A stretch of 14,147 nucleotides of DNA from PALSA-1355 sp035496575 (GCA_035496575.1 DATJEN010000097.1:1-14147), one strand, 5' to 3'; positions 1 to 5,892 are shown, numbered from the stretch's first letter. Made by a program: numbers and translations. Notes: generated from the sequence alone by a model not told the origin.

Positions 1-532
1 AGCGGGCCAGGAAGAAATCACGTACCTGAACGTCACGTTTCAGAATTCGATCAACGGCAACTTGAACACGCACCAGGTGACGTTCGGGGACTCGACCAAA
101 ACGGTGTATGGGCCGGTCACAAGCTGGGATGCCAAGCTGGAACCGGATGTGCCCGGTTCGCTGGGTCCGCGCGGGATGGTGCTCGATTCGAAACGATTGA
201 CGGTGCGCGAGATGCCCGGCGCCCAGCGCGGCCAGCGGGGCTCGTTCGAGCTGGAGGCGTCCGGCAACGTCGTGGCCGAGGGCGCGCAGTTCACGGCGCG
301 CGGCGATCGGCTCACCTACTCGGAAGAAAAAGATCAGATCGTGCTGCGCGGCGATCAGTTGGGCGACGCCGAGTTCTATCAGGACGATCCGGCGGGCGGC
401 CCGCGCCGCGAATCGACCGCCAACGAGTTGACCTATTGGCTTGGCTTACAGCGGGTGGTGGTGAGCGGATTTAGATCGTTCAATCTCGATGCTCCCAAGG
501 CCCCGTCGCGCAAGAGCGAAGCGAAGAAGTAA
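1..532 (+). CDS. OstA/LptA-like envelope protein, C-terminal part (5' end outside window)
   Basis: An open frame runs from the left edge (codons in phase from base 2) to the TAA at 530-532, with no stop upstream, so the true start lies outside the window. The visible 176 residues are rich in short beta-strand patterns. A segment with GNVVAEG followed by FTARGDRLTYSEEKDQIVLR, then a second repeat-like stretch (STANELTYWLGLQRVVVSG), resembles the beta-jellyroll repeats of the OstA/LptA family, which carry lipopolysaccharide across the periplasm. The C-terminus is a Lys/Ser/Pro-rich basic tail. By family this would be a periplasmic or outer-membrane-associated protein, but whether it binds LPS is unknown from this fragment. 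It converges on the DUF1805 gene with only 8 bases between stop codons. The coding frame is sure; the family call is moderate because the N-terminus is not visible. Confidence 0.7.
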   Translation, partial: AGQEEITYLNVTFQNSINGNLNTHQVTFGDSTKTVYGPVTSWDAKLEPDVPGSLGPRGMVLDSKRLTVREMPGAQRGQRGSFELEASGNVVAEGAQFTARGDRLTYSEEKDQIVLRGDQLGDAEFYQDDPAGGPRRESTANELTYWLGLQRVVVSGFRSFNLDAPKAPSRKSEAKK

Positions 533-540
533 CGCCTTTG

Positions 541-867
541 CTAGGAAGCCGCCAGCAGCGCTTCGACGGCTTCACGGCCCGTCATGCCTGGTTTCACGCC
601 CAGCTTTTCGGCGGCGTTGCTAACCTCGAGAATCTTGGCCGCGAACAGATCCTCGGGCTCGCGCAACGGCTTGGCCGGAGTGCCGCGCGCAATCGCCACG
701 GCGAGGTTGAACTCGTTGGCCGAACGGATGTCGTAAATGCCACAGCCCACTAGGCCCTTGGAGGTGTGGATCGCGCAATACTGGCCGCCCGGCCACTGAT
801 ACGTGGAGCCGATGGCCTGGCCGCCTGAGAATTCGAGAGTTCGGTTTTGCGCAGTGGGAAGGCTCAT
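541..867 (-). CDS. DUF1805 family protein (YunC-like)
   Basis: This encodes about 108 residues ending in TAG at 541-543. The core, YCAIHTSKGLVGCGIYDI followed by an Asn/Phe-rich helix and LGVKPGMTGREAVEALLAA, matches my memory of the DUF1805 fold, which includes B. subtilis YunC. The biochemical role of this family is not known to me. I chose the ATG at 865-867 because AAAGGGG lies 7 bases upstream. An in-frame ATG at 883-885 would add six residues (MQRGAA) but has no visible ribosome binding site. The protein is small, soluble and without a signal peptide. The upstream region, 868-1045, contains two alternative hairpins and possibly its own promoter. The gene runs in the same direction as the ribosomal cluster but is separated from it by the DUF1328 gene and long spacers, so it is probably an independent unit. 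Confidence 0.75.
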   Translation of the reverse strand: MSLPTAQNRTLEFSGGQAIGSTYQWPGGQYCAIHTSKGLVGCGIYDIRSANEFNLAVAIARGTPAKPLREPEDLFAAKILEVSNAAEKLGVKPGMTGREAVEALLAAS

Positions 868-899
868 CGCAGCACCCCTTTGCATTCGATTGAATCCAG

Positions 900-951
900 C
901 CGGCGCGAGATTAGCGCCTCTGGAGAACAGTCTAGCGAGTGGAGGCGCCGG
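900..951 (-). promoter_or_regulatory. Possible alternative-hairpin leader upstream of the DUF1805 gene
   Basis: Read on the minus strand, CCGGCGCCTC (942-951) can pair either with GAGGCGC (914-920), as a 7-bp stem, or with GCGCCGG (900-906), also a 7-bp stem. The two pairings exclude each other. The block lies 30-85 bases upstream of the DUF1805 start codon. There is no run of U after either stem and no recognised riboswitch, so a regulatory role is only inferred. In GC-rich DNA such pairings also occur by chance. Confidence 0.2.
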
Positions 952-1045
952 CGTGCCACAGGCTGTAAGCCCCCAGGCGAGCTACCCTGCCTGATTCTGT
1001 TTTTAGGACGCTTCGGTTAGGCCGAGGACGGCCCCGCGTTGCGAC

Positions 1046-1213
1046 TTACTCAATCGGCGGCCGGCGGCCGGTCACCAGCGAGATCACGAACAGAACCAGG
1101 AACAAGAAGAACAACACCTTGGCAATTTGCATGGCGGTTCCTTCGAGACCGAAGAAACCAAAAGCCCCGGCCAGCAAGGCCACGATCAAAAAAACAAGTG
1201 CCCAGCGCAGCAT
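1046..1213 (-). CDS. DUF1328 (YtjA-type) small membrane protein
   Basis: This 55-residue gene starts MLRWALVFLIVALLAGAFGF and ends TGRRPPIE before TAA at 1046-1048. It has two hydrophobic helices, about residues 4-21 and 30-48. They are joined by a short loop (FGLEGTAMQ) and followed by the basic TGRRPP end that is typical of DUF1328/YtjA inner-membrane proteins, which are normally 53-60 residues. The molecular function is not known; homologues are often reported among general stress genes. The start is well supported: AAGGAG lies 7 bases before the ATG. That Shine-Dalgarno is part of a perfect inverted repeat (1222-1253), which suggests control of translation. The gene lies between the DUF1805 gene and rplQ on the same strand, with 172 and 126 bases of spacer. 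Confidence 0.9.
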   Translation of the reverse strand: MLRWALVFLIVALLAGAFGFFGLEGTAMQIAKVLFFLFLVLFVISLVTGRRPPIE

Positions 1214-1221
1214 TGGCTAGC

Positions 1222-1253
1222 TCCTTGTATGGGATTGGACGGGCATACAAGGA
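1222..1253 (-). promoter_or_regulatory. Hairpin covering the ribosome binding site of the DUF1328 gene
   Basis: On the minus strand UCCUUGUAUG (1253-1244) is followed by 12 bases and then its exact complement CAUACAAGGA (1231-1222), which contains most of the AAGGAG Shine-Dalgarno. The start codon follows 8 bases later. The upstream arm is therefore a perfect anti-Shine-Dalgarno sequence. Folding would hide the ribosome binding site, as in RNA thermometers and other translational switches. The stem is moderately AU-rich in otherwise GC-rich DNA. The pairing is visible in the sequence; its role is inferred. Confidence 0.5.
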
Positions 1254-1262
1254 AGTCTAGCA

Positions 1263-1297
1263 CCGGGGCGAACGGCGCGCGGGAAAATACGCCCCGG
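1263..1297 (-). terminator. GC-rich inverted repeat after rplQ, possible end of the ribosomal transcript
   Basis: CCGGGGCG (1263-1270) and CGCCCCGG (1290-1297) form a perfect 8-bp stem around a 19-base loop, 43 bases past the rplQ stop. This is the best structural candidate for a terminator of the long cluster. It lacks the downstream U-run of an intrinsic terminator: on the minus strand the following bases are TGCTAGACTTCC. It may instead be Rho-associated, or simply a GC-rich chance repeat. Confidence 0.3.
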
Positions 1298-1339
1298 ACC
1301 GGCGCATCATGAACCGGATAACTGGCCCCCAACGGGCGG

Positions 1340-1918
1340 CTACTTACCGGCTTCGCCTGTTTCGAAGGTCGGCTTCACGGCGCGTTGCCGCGCGCGGTCG
1401 CGCACGCCCACGAATTCGAGGATCGCGCGGGTGCCGGCATCGCCTAAGCGGGGCTTGGCCAACCTGAGCACGCGGGTGTAGCCGCCGTTGCGATCGGCAA
1501 AGCGGGGTCCGATTTCCGAGAACAGAATCCGCACGGCTTGCTTGTCGCCCAGCAACGTCAGGGCGCGCCGGCGGGCGGTGACCACGGGCGCGATGGCCTT
1601 GTTCCACTCCTGATACTTGGCGCTCTTGCGCCAGTCCTTCCAGGCCTGGCTATTTCGCTCGGCCGTGCTGGCGAGTTTCTCGGCAGCGGTTTGCGCCGGC
1701 AAGGCGCGGCGGGCAATCGTGATGCAACGCTCGACCAGCGGGCGGACTTCCTTGGCCTTTTCGAGAGTGGTGACGATGCGGCCCGGCACCTTGGGCTTGT
1801 TGTCGTCGAGCTCAGCATCGCGCTCGGTCAAAAACAGACTGCTGGCCAGGTTCTTCAATAGCGCGCGCTGATGGGAAGGGGAGCGGCCTAGCGTGCGTCC
1901 TTTTCGTCTGTGTCGCAT
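1340..1918 (-). CDS. rplQ: 50S ribosomal protein L17, enlarged form
   Basis: L17 binds 23S rRNA near the peptide exit tunnel. The N-terminus MRHRRKGRTLGRSPSHQRAL and the later segments GPRFADRNGGYTRVLRLAK and RLGDAGTRAILEF are diagnostic. At 192 residues it is much longer than the usual 115-130. The extra length comes from an insert around residues 35-48 (DAELDDNKPKVPGR), a larger Trp- and Ala-rich insert around 72-113 just before the conserved ARRRALTLLGDK helix, and a tail after residue 170. The start at 1916-1918 is fixed by the conserved MRHR; no clear ribosome binding site precedes it. It follows rpoA by 70 bases and is the last gene of the cluster. The frame remains open farther upstream inside rpoA, but that part is not real coding sequence. 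Confidence 0.95.
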   Translation of the reverse strand: MRHRRKGRTLGRSPSHQRALLKNLASSLFLTERDAELDDNKPKVPGRIVTTLEKAKEVRPLVERCITIARRALPAQTAAEKLASTAERNSQAWKDWRKSAKYQEWNKAIAPVVTARRRALTLLGDKQAVRILFSEIGPRFADRNGGYTRVLRLAKPRLGDAGTRAILEFVGVRDRARQRAVKPTFETGEAGK

Positions 1919-1988
1919 GGTTCGATCGGCTTGAGCTAAAGAGTGTTGTCTTGCAAACCTGACAGTACCTGGGCGGTGAGGCGCTGGC

Positions 1989-2981
1989 TTACACGCCCGC
2001 CGTGGCCGGCACGCGCATGCCCAACCGCAATCCCAGCTCCGAGAGCTTTTCCTGCACTTCGTTGAGCGTGGTTTCGCCGAAGTTGCGCACCTCGAGCAAC
2101 TGGTCTTCGTTGCGCCGCACCAGGTCGCGCACGGTGTGAATGTTTTCGGATTCCAGGCAGTTGGTGGCGCGGACGGAGAGCTTGAGATCCGCAAGCGTCA
2201 TGTTGAGCTTCGATTCGATGGCCGCGTCGCTGCCGAATCCGCCGGCGATGCGAGCCGCCGCATGCACGCGCGAGCCCAATTCGCTGTACTGCACGAAGGG
2301 GTTCAAGTGCTTGCGCAGAATCTTGGCCGATTCGACTAGCGCCATCTCGGGATGGATCGAGCCGTTCGTCCAGATTTCCAGGGTTAGCTTGTCGTAATTC
2401 GTCTTCTGGCCCACGCGGGTCTCTTCGATCTCATAGCGCACGCGGACCACGGGGCTATACACCGCGTCGATCGGGATGATGCCGATCTCTTGCACGTTGG
2501 GGCTGTGCTCGGTGGCGGGCACGTAGCCGCGGCCGTTCTCCACAACCATCTCGATCATGAACGGCACGTCGTCGGTGAGCGTGGCCACCACGTGGTTCTT
2601 ATTGATGACCTCGACCGAGTCGTCGGTCTGCACGTCGGCGCCGGTCACCACGCCCTTGGTGTTCTTCTCGATGCGGACGACCTTGGTCGAGTCCGTGTAG
2701 TTCTTGACCACCAGCGATTTGATGTTCAGCACGATGTCGGTCATGTCTTCGACCACGCCGGGCAGCGTGGTGAACTCGTGCTGAGCGCCCTGCACCTTGA
2801 TCTGGGTGATGGAGCTGCCTTCCAGGCTCGAGAGCAGGATGCGGCGCAGCCCATTGCCGATCGTGACGCCAAAGCCGCGTTCGAACGGCTCGGCCACGAA
2901 CTTGCCATAGGTGGGCGTAAGCGTTTTGGGGTCGCTCGTAACAAGACTGGGCAATTCCAACCCACGCCATCGAATATGCAT
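1989..2981 (-). CDS. rpoA: DNA-directed RNA polymerase subunit alpha
   Basis: This 330-residue alpha subunit assembles the RNA polymerase core and contacts promoter DNA and activators. The N-terminal dimerisation domain shows TPTYGKFVAEPFERGFGVTI then GNGLRRILLSSLEG (about residues 21-55). The C-terminal domain spans about 258-325 and has VRATNCLESENIH, where R271 and N274 correspond to E. coli R265 and N268 that bind UP elements. The helix that carries K298 in E. coli reads NFGETTLNEV here, so that lysine is replaced by Thr. The start at 2979-2981 has a strong GGAGG 6 bases upstream (2988-2992); a longer in-frame extension to 3038 lacks family similarity. The 131-base gap before it (from rpsD) holds hairpins and a -10-like sequence. 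Confidence 0.97.
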   Translation of the reverse strand: MHIRWRGLELPSLVTSDPKTLTPTYGKFVAEPFERGFGVTIGNGLRRILLSSLEGSSITQIKVQGAQHEFTTLPGVVEDMTDIVLNIKSLVVKNYTDSTKVVRIEKNTKGVVTGADVQTDDSVEVINKNHVVATLTDDVPFMIEMVVENGRGYVPATEHSPNVQEIGIIPIDAVYSPVVRVRYEIEETRVGQKTNYDKLTLEIWTNGSIHPEMALVESAKILRKHLNPFVQYSELGSRVHAAARIAGGFGSDAAIESKLNMTLADLKLSVRATNCLESENIHTVRDLVRRNEDQLLEVRNFGETTLNEVQEKLSELGLRLGMRVPATAGV

Positions 2982-3004
2982 AGTGTGCCTCCGAAGCAAG
3001 CAAA

Positions 3005-3094
3005 GCCCGGTGTGCCGCGCGGCGCGCCGACCGGGCAAATCTTATAAACGAAACGAGCTCAACCAGGTTCAAGCCTGTTCGCTCGCGGCGAACA
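3005..3094 (-). promoter_or_regulatory. rpsD-rpoA spacer with -10-like box and two hairpins
   Basis: In minus-strand order, the spacer has a 7-bp hairpin TGTTCGC/GCGAACA with a 5-base loop (3076-3094). Next comes TATAAG (3041-3046), which matches five of six bases of a sigma-70 -10 box. Then comes a second 7-bp stem, ACCGGGC/GCCCGGT (3005-3011 with 3030-3036), around a GC-rich 18-base loop, just before the GGAGG of rpoA. The best -35-like match, TTGAAC (3067-3072), is 20 bases from the -10, which is too far for a typical promoter. An internal promoter or leader for rpoA-rplQ is possible but unproven. Confidence 0.3.
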
Positions 3095-3112
3095 ATCGAC
3101 TTCCGCTGTGAA

Positions 3113-3739
3113 CTACTGGGAGCAAAGCTCGATGATCAACTGTGTTTGTACGGGGATCGAGATGTCATCCGCTTCCGGGTTGCGGTTCACGCGCCCCTCG
3201 GGAATGCCACCTTCAGCCAGACTCAGAAAATCGGGCACGCCGCGGCGGTGCTCGGCCAGGTTGCTTTGCACCAACTGCAAGCTCTTCACGCGGTTCTTCA
3301 CCCGGATCACGTCGCCAGGACGCACGATGTAGCTGGGCACGTCGACATGCTGGCCATTGACGGTGATGTGTCCGTGAGAGACCAACTGGCGGGCCTGCGG
3401 GCGGCTCGAGCCAAAGCCCAGCCGATGCACGACGTTGTCCAAGCGGCGCTCGAGCAGGCTCATCAGCGCGTTTCCGGTGTTGCCCTTGCTGCGCGCGGCG
3501 CGGGTGAAGTATCCGCGGAACTGGCGTTCGAGAACGCCGTAGTAGTGTTTCACCTTCTGCTTTTCGCGCAGGTGCAGGCCGTAGTCGGTCTGCTTGCCGC
3601 GCCGGTACTGGTGCATGCCCGGCGCCGTGTCGCGTCGCTCGATGCCGCACTTGGGCGTATCGCAGCGCGTGCCTTTGAGGAACAGTTTCAAGCCGTCGCG
3701 GCGGCAAAGCCGGCAAACGGGTCCCGTGATACGAGCCAT
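3113..3739 (-). CDS. rpsD: 30S ribosomal protein S4, zinc-binding form
   Basis: S4 is a primary 16S rRNA binder that starts assembly of the 30S body and is a translational repressor in several bacteria. The 208 residues match the family length. The N-terminal zinc finger has C9, C12, C26 and C31 (VCRLCRRDG through RCDTPKC), so this is the C+ form. The S4 RNA-binding domain is at about residues 97-160 (RRLDNVVHRLGFGSSRPQAR, then VSHGHITVNGQHVDVPSY and RPGDVIRVK). The ATG at 3737-3739 begins MARITGP, the conserved start, although only a weak GAGAA precedes it. It lies 100 bases after rpsK and 131 before rpoA, in the standard alpha-operon order. Confidence 0.97.
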   Translation of the reverse strand: MARITGPVCRLCRRDGLKLFLKGTRCDTPKCGIERRDTAPGMHQYRRGKQTDYGLHLREKQKVKHYYGVLERQFRGYFTRAARSKGNTGNALMSLLERRLDNVVHRLGFGSSRPQARQLVSHGHITVNGQHVDVPSYIVRPGDVIRVKNRVKSLQLVQSNLAEHRRGVPDFLSLAEGGIPEGRVNRNPEADDISIPVQTQLIIELCSQ

Positions 3740-3839
3740 GCAATTCTCAGTCTGAGTGTGTCAGTGTGGTAGGTTGTGTTTCGTCGTGCTTGTATCGATG
3801 TCACAGCGGCCAGCATGCGGATGCGGCGGGCCGTCGCGG

Positions 3840-4220
3840 TTACACGCGGCGTTTCTTGGGCGGGCGACAACCGTTGTGCGGCAGCGGGGTCACGTCTTCG
3901 ATGGACTTGATCGTCATGCCGGCGGCTTGCAGTGCCGTAATCGCGCTTTCGCGGCCACTGCCCGGTCCCTTGACGCGTACGTCGAGCTCGCGGACGCCGA
4001 ACTTCGATGCCTTCTCGGCACACTGCTGGGCCGCCATCTGGCCGGCGAACGGCGTGCTCTTGCGGCTGCCCTTGAACCCGCTCGTGCCGGCGCTGGCCCA
4101 ACACAGCGCGTCACCCTTGGTATCGGTGATGGTTACGCTCGTGTTGTTGAAGGTCGCCTTGATGTGGGCGATGCCCACAGTCACGTTGCGGCGGGTTTTT
4201 CTGCGTTTGCTCTTGGCCAC
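3840..4220 (-). CDS. rpsK: 30S ribosomal protein S11
   Basis: S11 sits on the 30S platform near the mRNA exit and the Shine-Dalgarno helix. The 126 residues are of usual length. Typical blocks are VTVGIAHIKATFNNTSVTIT, AGTSGFKGSRKSTPFAGQ, KGPGSGRESAI and the C-terminal DVTPLPHNGCRPPKKRRV. The start codon is GTG (4218-4220), chosen because it encodes the conserved MAKSKRR start and GAGGAG (4230-4235) lies 9 bases upstream. It follows rpsM by 91 bases and precedes rpsD by 100 bases. Confidence 0.97.
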   Translation of the reverse strand: MAKSKRRKTRRNVTVGIAHIKATFNNTSVTITDTKGDALCWASAGTSGFKGSRKSTPFAGQMAAQQCAEKASKFGVRELDVRVKGPGSGRESAITALQAAGMTIKSIEDVTPLPHNGCRPPKKRRV

Positions 4221-4311
4221 GAATCAAAGCTCCTCAAAGCGTCATTTCTCTCTGGTTCGATCGCCAGCGGCCAGGCGAGGAAATCTCGCGGTCAGCCCGC
4301 TCTCGAAATAC

Positions 4312-4695
4312 TTACCTCAGGTCCTTCACACCCTTCTTGCCGGCCACGGTCTTCTTCGGACCCTTGCGGGTGCGGGCGTTGGTGCGGGTGCGCTGTCCAC
4401 GAACTGGCAAGCCACGGCGATGCCGGATGCCGCGGTACGAATTGATGTCGCGCAAGCGCGAGATGTTTTGCGCGACCTGCCGTCGCAACTGGCCTTCGAC
4501 CGTGTAATCCTTGTCGAGCAGGGCGGCCAGACGCGCCACCTCGTCCTCGTGCAGGTCGCGAGCTTTGGCGTGCGGGTCAACGCCCGCCTTGTGGCACAGC
4601 TCGCGCGAGATGTGAGGCCCCACGCCATATAAATACGTCAACGAGACGACGGTGGGTCGGTCGTTCGGAATATCGACGCCGAGCAGACGCGGCAT
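4312..4695 (-). CDS. rpsM: 30S ribosomal protein S13
   Basis: S13 lies in the 30S head, contacts the 50S subunit through intersubunit bridges and touches P-site tRNA with its basic tail. The 127 residues show the family start MPRLLGVDIPNDRP, the helix-hairpin segment LTYLYGVGPHISRELCHKAG, and SYRGIRHRRGLPVRGQRTRT followed by NARTRKGPKKT. The ATG at 4693-4695 has AGGAG 10 bases upstream. The 159 bases between rpmJ and this gene are non-coding; they include an AT-rich patch (4749-4766), a 12-bp palindrome (4774-4785) and a short tandem repeat at the rpmJ stop. Confidence 0.97.
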   Translation of the reverse strand: MPRLLGVDIPNDRPTVVSLTYLYGVGPHISRELCHKAGVDPHAKARDLHEDEVARLAALLDKDYTVEGQLRRQVAQNISRLRDINSYRGIRHRRGLPVRGQRTRTNARTRKGPKKTVAGKKGVKDLR

Positions 4696-4773
4696 AAAAT
4701 CACGACTCCTGTCGCCAACGGCCGGGGGGATGGCCTCAGGGACACATCGAATTACAAATTAAGTTAGACCAAT

Positions 4774-4857
4774 CGCGCTAGCGCGGCTGGAGCGGGATTG
4801 CGAGACCCAAGGGGCCGGTCATCCGCCCAGGGGGATACGATCAGCCGGATACGATCA
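4774..4857. repeat. Palindrome and short tandem repeat in the rpmJ-rpsM spacer
   Basis: CGCGCTAGCGCG (4774-4785) is a perfect 12-bp palindrome. Nearer rpmJ, GGATACGATCA occurs twice, at 4833-4843 and 4847-4857, 14 bases apart; the second copy contains the rpmJ stop codon. The palindrome could be a protein-binding site or a small hairpin, and the tandem repeat looks like a local duplication. No function is assigned. Confidence 0.4.
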
Positions 4858-4968
4858 ACCCTGCCGCTGCTTGTGCCGAGGATTGTTGCAAACCACGAAC
4901 ACCACACCGCGGCGGCGCACGATCTTACAATTTTCGCAAATTCGCTTGACGCTGGCGCGGACTTTCAT
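4855..4968 (-). CDS. rpmJ: 50S ribosomal protein L36
   Basis: This 37-residue gene reads MKVRASVKRICENCKIVRRR and ends NNPRHKQRQG before TGA (4855-4857). It is a full match in length and pattern to bacterial L36. The zinc ligands are C11, C14, C27 and H32, so it is the C+ form. L36 is a late-assembling protein at the base of the 50S stalk region. No clear Shine-Dalgarno precedes the ATG; the upstream bases are GTAAGCAGCC. It lies between map (114-base gap) and rpsM (159-base gap). In many bacteria infA sits just before rpmJ, but no infA is present in that gap. Confidence 0.95.
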   Translation of the reverse strand: MKVRASVKRICENCKIVRRRGVVFVVCNNPRHKQRQG

Positions 4969-5013
4969 GGCTGCTTACTAGGTCTCGGTCGCTGGCTTGG
5001 TCCAAAGCGCTTG

Positions 5014-5043
5014 AATATACGCGCCAACGGCCTGCCGGTACAA
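5014..5043 (-). promoter_or_regulatory. Possible internal promoter ahead of rpmJ-rpsM
   Basis: On the minus strand TTGTAC (5038-5043) and TATATT (5014-5019) are separated by 18 bases. They match the sigma-70 -35 and -10 boxes at three and five of six positions. The -10-like box is 45 bases upstream of the rpmJ start, in the map-rpmJ spacer. A short hairpin GTCCC-CT-GGGAC (5044-5055) lies directly upstream. The match is modest and the role is inferred from position. Confidence 0.3.
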
Positions 5044-5082
5044 GTCCCCTGGGACCGGAATTTGCAGGGCCCGCCGGCCGCC

Positions 5083-5892
5083 TTACGCTTTGGCGGAGCG
5101 CCAGGGCACTTCTTCCCCGTTCGTCGGGGCACCCGTGAGCACCAAAGGCCCATCGTCGGTGATAGCAATCGTATGTTCGAAGTGGGCGCTGGGCTTACCG
5201 TCCTGGGTGGCTTGGGTCCAAAAGTCCGGCAAACTTCGCACGTGCTTCGTGCCCATGTTCACCATCGGCTCGACGGCGATGACCAGGCCCGGCTCAAGCG
5301 TGAAATCGCCATTTCGGCGGAGCTGGGCGCTGACGAAGTTGGGTACCTGCGGATCCTCGTGCATCTCGCGGCCAATGCCGTGCCCCACGAAGCTCTCGAC
5401 CACCGCGAAGCCCGCGTTGCGGACATAAGATCCCATCTCGGCGGCGACCTCACTCCACTTTTGCCGTCTGCCCATCTGTTCGATGGCCAGCTCCAGCACG
5501 CCATTGGTCACGTCCAACAGCCGCTGCACTTCTGGATCGACGCGGCCAACCGGGTGCGTGATGGCCGAGTCGCCGCACCAGCCTTCGAACTTGCAGCCGG
5601 TGTCAACGCTGACGATATCGCCTTCTTTCAGCACGCGCGGACCGGGGATGCCGTGCACGACCTCGTCGTTCACCGAGATGCAAGTCACGGCCGGGAAGGG
5701 AACCTTGCCGGGCACGCCCTTGAACAGCGGAACGGCGTGTTGCTCGGCGAAAAACTTTTCGATCGCGGCGTCGATCTCGGCGGTGGTGATTCCCGGGCGC
5801 ACCATGCGCGTGGCGATTTGATGGGCTTGCCACACGAGCAACCCGGGCTTGCGCATTTGCGCGATTTCGCGTGGTGACCGCAGAATGTGCAC
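5083..5892 (-). CDS. map: Type I methionine aminopeptidase
   Basis: This enzyme removes the initiator methionine from nascent proteins at the ribosome. The 269 residues contain all five metal ligands of the pita-bread fold: D97 (VSVDTG), D108 (WCGDSA), H171 (VGHGIG), E208 (AVEPM) and E239 (FEHTI). They also contain substrate-binding H80 (NDEVVHGIP) and H178. There is no N-terminal zinc-finger extension. The start codon is GTG (5890-5892), giving MHILRSPREIAQM, with AGGAG 10 bases upstream. It lies 77 bases after adk and 114 before rpmJ, the usual secY-adk-map order. A perfect TATAAT is present in the adk-map gap, so it may also be expressed from its own promoter. Confidence 0.97.
   Translation of the reverse strand: MHILRSPREIAQMRKPGLLVWQAHQIATRMVRPGITTAEIDAAIEKFFAEQHAVPLFKGVPGKVPFPAVTCISVNDEVVHGIPGPRVLKEGDIVSVDTGCKFEGWCGDSAITHPVGRVDPEVQRLLDVTNGVLELAIEQMGRRQKWSEVAAEMGSYVRNAGFAVVESFVGHGIGREMHEDPQVPNFVSAQLRRNGDFTLEPGLVIAVEPMVNMGTKHVRSLPDFWTQATQDGKPSAHFEHTIAITDDGPLVLTGAPTNGEEVPWRSAKA

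Noticed and set aside
1020..1033. GGCCG-AGGA-CGGCC hairpin downstream of the DUF1328 gene as a terminator
   Set aside because: The stem is only 5 bp with no U-tract on the minus strand; too weak to call.
1919..2194. Upstream extension of the rplQ frame into rpoA (total 284 codons)
   Set aside because: The added residues are an out-of-frame reading of the rpoA 3' end; L17 starts at the conserved MRHR at 1918.
2982..3038. Upstream extension of rpoA by 19 codons
   Set aside because: The extension is not alpha-like and crosses a hairpin; the strong GGAGG supports the ATG at 2981.
4798..5877. 359-codon plus-strand open frame opposite map and rpmJ
   Set aside because: It lies antisense to map, which has all catalytic residues; composition is that of an antisense shadow rich in His, Ala and Arg.
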